DNA from: Zygaena filipendulae
Lineage: Eukaryota; Arthropoda; Insecta; Lepidoptera; Zygaenidae
Assembly (NCBI GenBank): GCA_907165275.2
Contig: OU015652.1
Coordinates: 10,121,001 to 10,185,000, forward strand
Direction: 5' to 3'
DNA length: 64,000 nucleotides
Made by a program: the position numbers and the translations under genes. Position 1 is the first letter of the stretch. Every line of letters begins with the position of its first letter. This document shows positions 51,901-58,741 of this stretch, piece after piece. The notes under the pieces are model-generated. The model was not told the origin of the DNA. It did not search any database and was given only the letters and a program-made list of their open reading frames with translations.

Positions 51901-54900
51901 GTCTTGGCTGGGACGATCCCCTGCCCACTGAGTTAGCCCACAAGTGGGATAAATTTATTTTAGATTTACCTAAGCTGGCCGAGCTGCGCATTGAACGCCA
52001 TCTGTTAATATCGCAGTTTTCAGGTGTGCAATTAATAGCGTTTTGTGATGCGTCATCACGCGGCTATGCAGCTTGTGTGTACATGCGGAGCGTAGATGAA
52101 AACAATCAGGTCAAGGTCAAGCTACTCTGTAGCAAATCTAAGGTAGCACCTGTAAAACCTGTATTGTCGATTCCAAAATTAGAGCTGTTAGCAGCTGTAT
52201 TGTTATCTAAGCTTGTCGGTTTTGTCGTACAAAATATTAAAATTATTAATTTTTCAATAATCGCACTTAGCGACTCAAGCGTTGTTTTATCATGGCTACA
52301 AACGCCACCATACAAATTAAAAGTGTACGTCGCCAATCGTGTGAGTCACATCATAGAAAATGTGCCACCTAATCTTTGGTATCACGTGACGAGCGAAAAT
52401 AATGCTGCAGACATCTGTTCTCGCGGTGAATTACCAGGTCGGTTCGTGGAGGTATCCTCCGCATGGGTTAACGGTCCCGAGTGGCTGCAAGACGAACCCG
52501 AGCGGTGGCCCACGAGTACGTTCTTTGTAAAAAACGAAAGTAGTCTCCCGGAATTAAAAACAAATTGTGATACATTTATATTTACATCGTGTAACCAGTC
52601 CGAGTTTATTAATGACTTAGAAAGCAATTTTAATCAATTTTCATCATTTAATAAATTACAGCGCGTTGTCGGTTGGTGTCATAGATTTAAAAATAATTGT
52701 AAATTAAAACACTCCGAACGGTCACTTGGACCTCTGCGTTGTTATGAGTTAAAATTGGCTCATGATTCCGTGATTCATGTCATTCAGGTGAATCATTTTG
52801 ATTCTGAAATTAAAACTTTGAATAAGGGAGATAAGGTAGCTTCACTGCGTAAACTCGCACCATTTATCGATCGTAACAACTTCCTCAGGGTGGGGGGTAG
52901 GATTTCACAAGCTGACCTACCCTATAATGTGAAACATCCACTACTACTTCCAAAAAAATGTCACACGACAATCTTATTAATTGAACATTTTCATAGACGG
53001 TACTTGCATGCGGGCCCCCGGACTTTACATGGCATTTTATGCAAAAACTATTGGATCATCAATGCTCGTAACATGATACGATCTGTGCTGTCTAAATGTT
53101 TAAATTGTTTTAAATTTCAACCACGTAGTGTTCAGCCGATCATGGGTACCTTGCCTGCGGCTCGAATCAAGCCTGAAAAGATCTTCAGTCACGTTGGCTG
53201 TGACTTGGGCGGTCCTTTCTTAGTGAAAGAGAGTTTGCGGCGTAATGCAAAAGTACACAAAGCTTATTTATGTCTTTTTATCTGCTTTTCCACAAAGGCA
53301 GTTCACCTGGAAGTCTTAACTGATCTCACAAGTGAATGTTTCTTAGCAACATTTGATCGGTTTGTAGCTCGCCGCGGACTGCCGGCTTGTCTGTATTCTG
53401 ATTGCGGTACAAATTTTATTGCTGCTGCAAAACATTTAAGTGAAGTTCATCACTTTCTTCGTAATTCACGGAGTAGTGATGAAATTTTAAACGGTCTATC
53501 GTCGCGTCTCGTAGACTGGCGAACTAACCCTCCCAACGCCGCGTCCATGGGCGGACTGTGGGAAGCCGGAATTAAGTCGGCGAAACACCATCTCTATCGT
53601 GTAATCGGTGAGAGAGCCCTCACATTTGAGGAATTAGCTACAGTTTTTTGTAGAATTGAGGCTATAATGAACTCACGCCCTCTGTGCGCGATCTCGGACG
53701 ATCCGAATGAATTTGACGTATTGACCGCCGGACATTTCTTAATAGGGCAGAGTTTAATTGCAGTTCCGGAATGGGATCTTGAAAGTGTGCCTCTGAACAG
53801 ACTGTCTCGTTGGCAGGGCGTACAAAGGGCAGCCCAAGATTTTTGGAGACGTTGGTCAGATGATTATTTGCACACTTTGCAGCAACGAGAGAAGTGGTTT
53901 TCATCCCCTCCCAATGTAAAGGTCGGCGATCTCGTTCTTTTAAAATCAAATTTGACACGTCCTTTGCAATGGCCATTGGGCCGCATTGAAGAGGTTCACC
54001 CCGGAGTAGATAATATCGTTCGCGTCGTCACTGTACGCACGCAAAATGGACTCTACAAGAGACCGGTAAACAAAGTTTGTCCGCTTCCGTACGCAAACTA
54101 ATTTTATTATTATTATTATCTTTCTCCTAGTTTATTAATTTATTTTCATATATTTTGTATATTATCATTATAAGTATAATAGTATATATATTATGTACAA
54201 GTGTAATTATCTACATCCTCTTCACCATTCCTTATTATTAGAAATCAGTTCCTGATTTCGGTGGGGGGTATGTTGGATCCTTGTATTTATTTCTGTTGTG
54301 GGTAGATATAATTCACCACTAATTTTTGGTCACCTTCACTCTCGACGACGTCGGGAGTCCGTCGCCGTGCGCCGTACCGACAACACTCGAACGTTTCGTG
54401 TGCTGTGTCTCTCGTCATTTTCGTTATATCGTCTTGCTAATACAACTAATTAGTAATTCATCCATCAAGTAAACAATCTGAACTAGCCGTGCTATCGTGC
54501 CTGTGCAAAACCAAAGAGATCAAGACCCTCAATTTACCATCCTGCCGGTTCCACTGCAATACTCGCCTGCTTCTCTGACGCCGATTGCTTCTCGTTCGAG
54601 TTGACAGTGGATTAAAGGTTAGTGGTGCTTTCTCTCACAGCGATTTACATGCGAGGGTTCGATCTATTTCCCACTGAAATCTAATATCTATATTTAATTA
54701 CAACTTATACAGTCCACTTCTTAATTTATGAACCAGCACCCTTTGTGCACAATCGCACACAATATGTCGACGAGAATCGACAAAATGGCTCGATAAAATT
54801 TTATCGTGTTGCGCATCTTAGCCCAGCAGGACAATTTCTATCTGAAAAAATGTTTTGATAAATTCACGGGAGAAGTCGGAAATTTTAATAGTAATTAATC

Positions 54901-56838
54901 AAGTCAAAAACTACTTGAATTATAAAGCTGAAAAGCAGAATGGACAGTTTGTAGGAAGTAGTAGATAGAATCTTGAAATTCTCACGAGTGGATTCGCGGG
55001 GAACACCTATACTAATGTACGTAGTGTAATTTAGTAAGTATGTATTATATTTTGAAACATTTTAACCAATGTAATTTGTCTACAGATATGGCTCTTCCCA
55101 GCTAATCCATTTTCACTGGACGTGAAATTCAACAAAGCCGGCGACAAAATACTAGCGTCAAGATTCTTGATACAAGCTCTCAACATCAGTGGTACTAATC
55201 ACGAAAAGGAAATGGTGCAAGCGTTGAGGGAAGTAGTTGCTGGATCACCACTGAACGCCTCCGTATTCCATCCGTACTTCATATTTTTCGATCAGGTATT
55301 ATGGCGAATATCATCAAGTAATATTGAAATAACTATATAACATACAAATTTAAAACAATTCCGACAGTGGAAGGTGTAAGCTCAATTTTTCTAATTACAT
55401 ATTAGAAAAATTGATTGATAACAAATTTTGACTAAATTAGGTACCTACAATCTACATACACTTGTGAATGATGCTCACATCCATTCATCAACTAGAAAAG
55501 AGCTATCTTCAAACGGCTGAACATATTTTCTTGAATAATTCAATCAGCTATTTGCACTAGATCATGTCATCATTCAAACAAAAAAAAAAACTAAAACTAA
55601 ATCGGTTCAGCTGTTTTGGAGCTACGATGCCACAGACGCACGTTAAACTTACACCTAATATCCCCGTTTCCGAAGGGGCTTATTTTAGCAATATTATAAT
55701 TATTATCTACACATTCTTATATTTTTGTTTCTCTTATTTTCAGTTTGAACTAGTGAAGCCAACGTCGATTCAGAACCTGTGCTACGGAGCACTAGCAATG
55801 ATGATCACATCGTTCATTTTCATTCCAAACGTCCTGTGCTCGCTGTGGGTCGCGTTCAGTATAATCTCCATAGAAGTAGGCGTCGTCGGCTACATGGCCC
55901 TCTGGGATATCAATCTCGATTCCATATCTATGATTAACTTAATCATGTGTATAGGTTTCTCTGTTGATTTTACTGCTCACATCTGTTACGCCTACATGGC
56001 GTCCAAAGCGTCGACTACTAATGGAAAAGTCAGCGAATGTCTGTATGCACTGGGACTGCCAATCGTTCAAGGATCGTTCAGTACGATATTGGGTGTCGTA
56101 GCGCTACTTCTAGCCGATAGTTACATATTTTCAGTGTTCTTCAAAATGGTATTCATGGTCATATTCTTTGGAGCGATGCATGGACTGTTTTTGTTGCCGG
56201 TTCTCCTATCGCTCTTCGGTCCCGGATCGTGCACGAGACAACAGAAAGAAATGGATATGACGAAAATAGAAAAACTGCCGAATCCGTATTGCTTGCCACA
56301 CCCGAAACTAGCGGTGAACGATCAGATATATAACGGGAAAAACTTGAATTCTAACGGCATTTACAAAATATACGGCGACGACAAAGATCTAGGATTAGGC
56401 ACATCGGGCGAGGACACCAGTGAGAGTAGTTCGAACCAATCGCAGAGGCGTCAAATCGGGGACAACGATCACACGAGGAAATACGACATCGCGTGGAAAG
56501 TGCAAAAATCCAATTACTCCCCTAGTCAATTCCAGACGTCGGGCGAATTAGATCTCTACGGGCACGAAATGGATAGGGCGTGGCGAAGGCGAAATCCAGA
56601 GGAGAACCATCGGGGATATGACAGTAATTATAGGAAGAACGCATCGGGGTCTAGAGACGATGAGTGGGTGAGGTACTCGCGCAAGACGAGCGACGCGGGG
56701 CCGCGGCGCGAGGCCGCCTACCGCGTGCAGCGCGCGCACTCCCATCACAACCTGCACCGGCCGCGCGCGCCGAAACGCTCCAATTCGCAACAGAATCTTG
56801 AACATTTAGATTACGTCGCCGAATTGCGATTTCCCTGA
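36716..56838 (+). CDS. Patched-related (PTR/PTCHD3-like) sterol-sensing-domain transmembrane protein, nine coding exons
   Basis: A complete coding region of 1062 residues is assembled from exons 36716-36992, 38186-38403, 41797-41975, 43356-43699, 44231-44431, 44756-44893, 44983-45509, 55086-55295 and 55744-56838. Every junction has GT and AG, and the phases agree throughout. The protein has the RND/Patched plan: TM1 at about residues 29-45, a large extracellular loop, then a sterol-sensing domain (about 270-445) with the motif GIGIDD (Asp344/345) in TM4. A second loop follows (about 480-700), then TM7-12 with GFSVDF (Asp773) in TM10. These acidic residues are the hallmark of the family's cation relay. 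A charged cytoplasmic tail of about 200 residues ends the protein. By family, it is a plasma-membrane or vesicular transporter-like protein of the Patched-related group, not Patched itself. The substrate is unknown. The start ATG directly follows a splice acceptor, so upstream untranslated exons are expected. Family confidence is high; the orthologue is not resolved. Confidence 0.93.
37376..37555 (+). mobile_element. Helitron-like element in intron 1
   Basis: It contains ACACCAATATTATAGAG, GTACTGAACCGATTCTAAAAAT and TTTTTATCCTGG, and ends AAAACCGCGGGCGAACAGCTGG. The CTGG end still fits CTRR. It lies between exons 1 and 2 of the Patched-related gene. Confidence 0.6.
38186..38403 (+). CDS. Patched-related gene, coding exon 2 (extracellular loop 1)
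   Basis: Acceptor TTGACAG and donor GAG|GTACGA. The exon starts with the last two bases of a Gly codon and ends in phase 0. It encodes residues 93-165 of the first extracellular loop (RFGRVIVVSKDNNTN through LDKIIGE). It contains two Cys residues in the ECARWEGQC segment that may form a disulphide; this is inferred from the extracellular location. Confidence 0.9.
40440..40825 (+). mobile_element. Two Helitron-like copies in a row (ends at 40523 and 40825)
   Basis: The first is a 3' fragment ending GGTGAAACCGCGAGGCACAGCTAG. The second runs from about 40630 (CTGTCTATCTGTCTGTTTG) to CCGCGGGGCAAAGCTAG at 40825. A further degraded member ends at 41322 with CACAGTTAG. All lie in intron 2. Confidence 0.6.
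41413..41619 (-). mobile_element. Helitron-like element, both termini intact
   Basis: On the minus strand it begins TCCTACTAATATTATAAACG at 41619 after an A, and ends CGCGGGGCACAACTAG at 41413. It lies in intron 2 of the Patched-related gene. Confidence 0.75.
41667..41746 (+). repeat. TACAG-type low-complexity tract
   Basis: Irregular repeats of ACAGT and ACTACAGT. It ends about 50 bases before the acceptor of exon 3. Confidence 0.8.
41797..41975 (+). CDS. Patched-related gene, coding exon 3 (extracellular loop 1)
   Basis: Acceptor ATTCCAG, starting in phase 0 with VERGELNLTFPIMFNP; the donor is CAAAA|GTAAAA and leaves two bases of a Lys codon. It encodes residues 166-224 of loop 1. The segment AVQLAWFIRTD is the conserved stretch that precedes the sterol-sensing domain in Patched-related proteins. 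The exon lies just downstream of a short TACAG-type low-complexity tract in the intron. Confidence 0.9.
43356..43699 (+). CDS. Patched-related gene, coding exon 4 (sterol-sensing domain, TM2-TM4 start)
   Basis: Acceptor TTTTTTACAG, with the first base completing the Lys codon; the donor is ATTG|GTGAGT. It encodes residues 225-339, from GADWEDAFL to FLMIG. It carries the Ser-Arg-Thr-Leu segment before TM2 (about 271-289), TM3 (about 300-323) and the start of TM4. This is the core of the sterol-sensing domain. The last Gly codon is split with exon 5. Confidence 0.93.
43905..44030 (-). repeat. Inverted fragment of the GGGTTCCGTACC repeat
   Basis: GTACGGAACCCTTCGTGCGC and GAGTCCGACTTGCACTTGACC read on the minus strand as the start of the family at 22958. 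Intronic. Confidence 0.55.
44231..44431 (+). CDS. Patched-related gene, coding exon 5 (GIGIDD motif, TM4-TM5)
   Basis: Acceptor TTTCAACAG and donor TTCAG|GTAATA. It encodes residues 340-406, including GIGIDDTFVMLAAWRRT with the paired aspartates (344/345) diagnostic of the Patched/Dispatched/NPC1-related RND group. The following segment ITITSFTDMISFF is the conserved TM5 of the sterol-sensing domain. Confidence 0.95.
44756..44893 (+). CDS. Patched-related gene, coding exon 6 (TM6, cytoplasmic loop)
   Basis: Acceptor CTTCTTCCAG and donor AAAAG|GTAACT. It encodes residues 407-452: hydrophobic TM6 (LAVCFTFIWHLTFFTGCLAV) followed by the basic cytoplasmic segment SGYREKQNRHTITML. The pattern of TM6 followed by a short basic linker matches the end of the sterol-sensing domain in the family. 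Confidence 0.9.
44983..45509 (+). CDS. Patched-related gene, coding exon 7 (TM7, extracellular loop 2)
   Basis: Acceptor TTGTTTCAG and donor AAAGAG|GTAAAA; it ends in phase 0. It encodes residues 453-628: a cytoplasmic stretch, TM7 (GIVKVFVIVIFLSYLAGAGYGV) and the first part of extracellular loop 2, including the family motif LNEGLERRKL. The 9.6-kb intron that follows holds the large inverted repeat and the BEL/Pao retrotransposon. The donor and the next exon's acceptor are intact. Confidence 0.93.
45732..46300. mobile_element. Large near-perfect inverted repeat (foldback element) in intron 7
   Basis: Arms of about 272 bases (45732-46004 and 46029-46300) are reverse complements with only a few differences, mostly next to the 25-base loop. 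The ends read ATCCCATCAAAAACAAAC and its inverse. No coding capacity; small frames in it are products of the palindrome. The length and near-identity suggest a recent insertion of a foldback/MITE-type element. The superfamily is not assigned, since I see no convincing target duplication. Transcribed in the host pre-mRNA, it would form a very long hairpin. Confidence 0.85.
46550..46981. mobile_element. Back-to-back pair of Helitron-like elements
   Basis: The left part is a minus-strand copy beginning AGCTGTTCCCCGCGG. The right part is a plus-strand copy ending with the hairpin GCGGGTGAAACCGCGG and CAGCTAG. The middle is a jumble of both families' internal sequence (TTGACAACGTG and its inverse). 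The unit lies inside intron 7 of the Patched-related gene. Confidence 0.65.
47140..47535 (-). repeat. Dispersed GC-hairpin repeat, copy 3, containing the (GTGA)12 tract
   Basis: Read on the minus strand it begins with the hairpin CTGGGGGCACGGCAGTGCCC near 47522 and contains CTTTTCTCGAAGC and GATCATCAAAATTCTAAGGC, matching copies at 14465 and 35850 in the same order. It has no coding frame. The class of element is unknown to me. Confidence 0.65.
47233..47280. repeat. (GTGA)12 microsatellite
   Basis: Twelve uninterrupted GTGA units. They lie where the related repeats at 14710 and 36085 have only TCACTGACTCACTGA on the other strand. Confidence 0.95.
48032..48089. repeat. Left arm of a foldback MITE split by the BEL element
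   Basis: This 58-base arm (from GCTAAGATGCGC to CTCGTCGACA) is the reverse complement of 54765-54822 with a single mismatch. The BEL element sits in the short loop between the arms. A relative of the same family is at 7525-7759. Confidence 0.85.
48103..48591 (+). repeat. 5' LTR of the BEL/Pao element
   Basis: A 489-bp direct repeat beginning TGTTGGATCC and ending AATCGCACA, matching 54271-54759. It should hold the element's promoter; I could not pin down a TATA box or start site. It contains a GGTTCGATC string that resembles a tRNA B box, but no tRNA fold surrounds it. Confidence 0.96.
48600..48613 (+). promoter_or_regulatory. Candidate primer-binding site (tRNA-Tyr-like)
   Basis: TGGCCTTCGAGCCG starts eight bases after the 5' LTR. 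Apart from one missing T after TGG, it is complementary to the 3' end of a typical animal tRNA-Tyr (CGGCTCGAAGGACCA). Position and match make it a plausible primer site; the tRNA assignment is from memory of the human gene. Confidence 0.5.
48882..54101 (+). CDS. BEL/Pao Gag-Pol polyprotein, intact
   Basis: One unbroken frame of 1739 residues serves as Gag and Pol. Gag holds a DUF1759-type capsid region (from about residue 130, FDGNIENFTTFYETF) and CCHC-like knuckles (CSHCGENHMIFRC at about 350, CCNCLKPNHNVGSC at about 382). The aspartic protease has the catalytic triad DSG at about 467 (DUF1758-type). Reverse transcriptase has VVYDGSAKTSTGISLND and the active site YVDD at about 880. RNase H begins FCDASS at about 1053. 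Integrase has an HHCC zinc region (about 1368-1410), a core with Asp1441, Asp1507 and Glu1561, and a DUF5641-type end. The start ATG follows AAAATC, 291 bases after the LTR. All key residues are present, so the enzyme set is probably functional. No env frame is seen. Confidence 0.96.
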   Translation: MPPKRDEPLSSELTLLHSKKQRLFEELQGIFDLSKDPTVYSDPDTKELFLLRCSNIDDIRTSFEKYVFEILAVELKSNENAVLRNSDLKSFDDMFFRIKLFASKLQPKKADNKGENSSVDSRPRLPKLELFTFDGNIENFTTFYETFCSLVHDQPKIPKIDKFHYLLSCTQGSALSIVKSIPISADNYDVVWKSLLDRYHDHRMLVGRYLDKMLNFSPLAKESSTHLNMFIETFEHSFKAILALNIPDLTSYILCHIALRALDTQTRKLFEQRVNQNTIPTFEELMSFIHNQIKVLDHTSSYSNISNNIIPQNKKPVTTRQVSKFDKFNSGSKNNYSHASSTSTRFKSLCSHCGENHMIFRCDKFRELSNVQRVSRAESLKLCCNCLKPNHNVGSCTSEYRCFVCRQPHHFLLHVDTGSNKSTSEPSGSNNCHASLTCNIKDAVILGTAIVHVLDATDSYQSCRVLIDSGAQSNFISMSCLQRLGLSNRNKCQFNIFGLGGESVKNHGMTSCLIKPRHTNDPTFNIDAIVLSTLTTHLPTVQIPKTVISEYKNLNLADPYFYKKSPIDMILASDIFPHIYDGKKIIFNPDIPVALGSVFGYVITGRLAASSESVDVNVVASTTSFVSYTIDDNLINDTLRQFWEVESLPCEIPLSPDEEVAEKIFVDKHYRDETGRYVSPLLLNPVREPLGDSYDLAYRRLTQVERRLSRSPDLRRAYVEFMREYESLGHMEPYRGAEPSKYIIPHHCVLRPSSTTTPLRVVYDGSAKTSTGISLNDALLTGRKLHQDILKIITQFRLYDVCFTADMSKMYRAVLIDPTERIYQHILWRESPDETVRVYELKTNTYGLRSAPYIAVRTLHQLAQDSPPSEASRVLTQGCYVDDVLWSCQSISEASELQDELMTLLKSGGFDLRKWTSNRPELLARMNEDHVTSINFQDNTLSSSLKVLGLTWLPTCDSFSFNYKLIDNKYTKRSVLKLLASIFDPIGFISPCTFVAKCIMQDLWKLSLGWDDPLPTELAHKWDKFILDLPKLAELRIERHLLISQFSGVQLIAFCDASSRGYAACVYMRSVDENNQVKVKLLCSKSKVAPVKPVLSIPKLELLAAVLLSKLVGFVVQNIKIINFSIIALSDSSVVLSWLQTPPYKLKVYVANRVSHIIENVPPNLWYHVTSENNAADICSRGELPGRFVEVSSAWVNGPEWLQDEPERWPTSTFFVKNESSLPELKTNCDTFIFTSCNQSEFINDLESNFNQFSSFNKLQRVVGWCHRFKNNCKLKHSERSLGPLRCYELKLAHDSVIHVIQVNHFDSEIKTLNKGDKVASLRKLAPFIDRNNFLRVGGRISQADLPYNVKHPLLLPKKCHTTILLIEHFHRRYLHAGPRTLHGILCKNYWIINARNMIRSVLSKCLNCFKFQPRSVQPIMGTLPAARIKPEKIFSHVGCDLGGPFLVKESLRRNAKVHKAYLCLFICFSTKAVHLEVLTDLTSECFLATFDRFVARRGLPACLYSDCGTNFIAAAKHLSEVHHFLRNSRSSDEILNGLSSRLVDWRTNPPNAASMGGLWEAGIKSAKHHLYRVIGERALTFEELATVFCRIEAIMNSRPLCAISDDPNEFDVLTAGHFLIGQSLIAVPEWDLESVPLNRLSRWQGVQRAAQDFWRRWSDDYLHTLQQREKWFSSPPNVKVGDLVLLKSNLTRPLQWPLGRIEEVHPGVDNIVRVVTVRTQNGLYKRPVNKVCPLPYAN
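54260..54270 (+). promoter_or_regulatory. Polypurine tract of the BEL/Pao element
   Basis: GGTGGGGGGTA abuts the 3' LTR. This is where plus-strand DNA priming occurs in LTR retrotransposons. Confidence 0.75.
54271..54759 (+). repeat. 3' LTR of the BEL/Pao element
   Basis: A 489-bp repeat identical by eye to the 5' LTR. It directly follows the purine tract and is followed by the CAATA target duplication. It should carry the element's own poly(A) site, in sense with the host gene. Confidence 0.96.
54765..54822. repeat. Right arm of the foldback MITE split by the BEL element
   Basis: It begins TGTCGACGAGAATCG directly after the BEL target duplication and ends GCGCATCTTAGC. It pairs with 48032-48089 (57 of 58 bases). 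With the BEL element removed the two arms are separated by about 13 bases. Confidence 0.85.
55086..55295 (+). CDS. Patched-related gene, coding exon 8 (extracellular loop 2)
   Basis: Acceptor TTGTCTACAG and donor GATCAG|GTATTA; phase 0 at both ends (70 codons). It encodes residues 629-698, starting IWLFPANPFSLDVKFN and containing RFLIQALNISGTNHEKEM, a segment strongly conserved in loop 2 of Patched-related proteins. It is the first exon after the retrotransposon insertion and follows on exactly from exon 7. Confidence 0.93.
55744..56838 (+). CDS. Patched-related gene, coding exon 9 (TM8-TM12, cytoplasmic tail, stop)
   Basis: Acceptor TTATTTTCAG; phase 0; 364 codons and a TGA stop. It encodes residues 699-1062. 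TM8 and TM9 follow FELVKPTSIQNL. TM10 carries GFSVDFTAHICYAY (Asp773). TM11 and TM12 follow, ending near LLPVLLSLFGP (about 858). The last 204 residues are hydrophilic and presumably cytoplasmic. They are rich in Arg, Ser and Asn with a basic, His/Asn-rich end (HSHHNLHRPRAPKRSNSQQN). The tail's final 150 bases are unusually GC-rich for the window. Confidence 0.94.
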   Translation, partial: FELVKPTSIQNLCYGALAMMITSFIFIPNVLCSLWVAFSIISIEVGVVGYMALWDINLDSISMINLIMCIGFSVDFTAHICYAYMASKASTTNGKVSECLYALGLPIVQGSFSTILGVVALLLADSYIFSVFFKMVFMVIFFGAMHGLFLLPVLLSLFGPGSCTRQQKEMDMTKIEKLPNPYCLPHPKLAVNDQIYNGKNLNSNGIYKIYGDDKDLGLGTSGEDTSESSSNQSQRRQIGDNDHTRKYDIAWKVQKSNYSPSQFQTSGELDLYGHEMDRAWRRRNPEENHRGYDSNYRKNASGSRDDEWVRYSRKTSDAGPRREAAYRVQRAHSHHNLHRPRAPKRSNSQQNLEHLDYVAELRFP

Positions 56839-58440
56839 CATTAGATACTAGATAGTAATCTCACTGAATAATTATGTCAGATATAATAGGTGCGAGACGT
56901 CAACATCATTTAAAGTGCTCAATAAATTAAAACACAAACGTAGGTATCTTATTTTTAGTTTTATGGGGTAATGTTTTTATTGCTGAACGTTAAAGGACCA
57001 GCGATTCATATAAACGTAATAAAAATCCTTGTGATTGTTTTACGATGACCCAAAAACCTTGTTTAAATAATGATTACTTTTTAATTAATTTAAGTAAATT
57101 AGTTTTTTGTTACGTATACCTATATATAATTAATAAGATAATATTATGTAGGACAAAAATCTTTAATTCAATCATTGCTCAAGTTAATGATCTACTAACA
57201 AGGTGACACCAACAAAATACTAAGGTTTTTTTTAAAATAATTTATTCATCTAAATCCTACTAAAGTTATTATAACTAAAAAATAGGATCAGTCGCCGATT
57301 AAAAACTATTTTCTACACGATCTGGCACAAAAAAATTAAGATTAAAGACATTAAAATTTAGAACATATTTTTTGTGTAATTACCATAGTGTGTGATAGTG
57401 ATTTTGAGATGGATATTAATAATATAAGGTTTTTAGTGTTATAAGGTTTGTTTTATGATTTTTAAAGCTTTAATGTTACCAAGGGTCCATAATTAAATTT
57501 AAAGCTTTCATTCCCGACCGCGCACGAACGTCTTTTGCGTACGGTTTCCCGATAAGGTTAGCAAATTAGGACAGTATAACTAAAGCATCAATTCCATACA
57601 GCCTTCGCTTGTCCGATCAGTACCGGGGGAGCACGAATTTTTTTGCTCTCGTCCTTCGATATCGAAGCGTTTTCTGTATGGAAAATTAACAACGCTGGAC
57701 GTTGTTCATTTCCCATACAAAAAAACGTTTCGGTAACGTTATTGGAGAACCGGACGCAAAAACCATGGATGTGCGGCAGGGCTTACACGTTTTCTGAACG
57801 AAACAATATACACAATTGGTAGGTGTGAATATAAAATTACATTATTAATAATAATTATAATTACAATAAATCAAATAAGGCTTCTAAGACTAAGTTTAGA
57901 TAGAAATGGGTATGTCTACGCTGCGATGATACTGCGGGCTCTATGGGTAGACATTATACCATCGTTATTTTAAGAAAACATTGCTGCCATGTATACTATT
58001 ATCTTTGCCGAGATAAATTTACACATTCAGCAATTACACATGTAGATGTTAGAACAATTTGCTATATTATATAATTACATAATACATTCATTCATACAAT
58101 AACAACATCCATTGTAAATATTATAATATGTAATCATGTTTCGAGAAGTTTTAAGTACCTAATGTAAAAAATTGTTTGTTATTTATGAATGAATACAATG
58201 AGTGATCGTGTACGATCAACAATCATGACTGAATAATGTAAATAATAAAATTGTTTTATATTGACAAAATAAAAAATAGAATACTTTTAATAACATCACG
58301 AATTTTTTTTTACCATCATAAATAATTAATACATTACCACAGAAGGTAAAGTCACGTCACGGGTAGTTGTATTTTTTATTTTTTTCCTCACCTAATAATT
58401 ATTATTATCATACTTTCTAAACAAACTTACTAAAATAGTA
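56839..58440. other. Intergenic region between the convergent genes
   Basis: It holds the 3' UTR of the Patched-related gene (signal at 56921), then AT-rich sequence. A GC-richer stretch at 57500-57780 (CGACCGCGCACGAACG, ACCGGGGGAGCACG) resembles repeat-derived sequence. No gene is supported. Confidence 0.5.
56921..56926 (+). promoter_or_regulatory. Poly(A) signal of the Patched-related gene
   Basis: A canonical AATAAA lies about 83 bases after the stop codon in AT-rich sequence, as expected for a short 3' UTR. Confidence 0.6.
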
Positions 58441-58443
58441 ACA

Positions 58444-58683
58444 ATGGGCTTGTCAACCAAATTTTAGTTTTTAGTCCGTCTTGTAGATTTAATAAAAAAT
58501 ATCGCGTGACGTCCCAACGTGCTATAAACTGTAGCACGGCGTGACGTCACGCGACATTTCGACTTAATGTATCTCCGTTATTTTTTAAGTAAAAAATTAC
58601 AAAAATACGTGTCCAATATTTTTATTTACCTACAAGACGGACCAAATCAGAATTTTGATTTTCGTACACCGTAAACAAGCCTA
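58444..58683. mobile_element. Foldback MITE with TGACGTCA sites, downstream of Rif1
   Basis: The ends are GGGCTTGTCAACCAAATTTTAG and the inverse of GTAAACAAGCC. The inner arms have TTAGTCCGTCTTGTAGAT and its inverse. The core holds CGTGACGTC and GTGACGTCAC (58541-58550). Related copies are at 5343-5664 and 30568-30735. Confidence 0.65.
58621..58626 (-). promoter_or_regulatory. Candidate poly(A) signal of Rif1, inside a MITE
   Basis: TTTATT on the plus strand (AATAAA on the minus) lies about 115 bases beyond the Rif1 stop. It is the first canonical signal downstream and falls within the MITE at 58444-58683. Actual use is not shown by the sequence. Confidence 0.4.
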
Positions 58684-58741
58684 TTAACGATGATTTTTGA
58701 AAAGTTCAAAAATGACCTCACTAAGGAATAATACCTACAGT

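Larger units (their letters stand above)
48103..54759 (+). mobile_element. Complete BEL/Pao LTR retrotransposon in intron 7 of the Patched-related gene
   Basis: The element is 6657 bp. Both 489-bp LTRs (48103-48591 and 54271-54759) start TGTTGG and end CGCACA, and I see no difference between them. A 5-bp duplication CAATA flanks it (48098-48102 and 54760-54764). A candidate primer-binding site follows the 5' LTR and a purine tract precedes the 3' LTR. One unbroken Gag-Pol frame fills the interior. The order protease, RT, RNase H, integrase and the frame's domain types are those of BEL/Pao. It lies in the same direction as the host gene. Identical LTRs, a perfect duplication and an intact frame indicate a very recent insertion that may still be active. 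Confidence 0.97.

Noticed and set aside
48882..54101. Endogenous retrovirus with an envelope gene
   Set aside because: The interior between the 5' LTR and the 3' LTR holds only Gag-Pol; the 170 bases after it have no env frame. The domain order is BEL/Pao.
36716..56838. Assignment to Patched (the Hedgehog receptor) or Dispatched
   Set aside because: The short N-terminus, the loop motifs (YLFSP, NISGTNHEKEM) and the size fit the Patched-related/PTCHD3 group better; the exact orthologue needs a tree.
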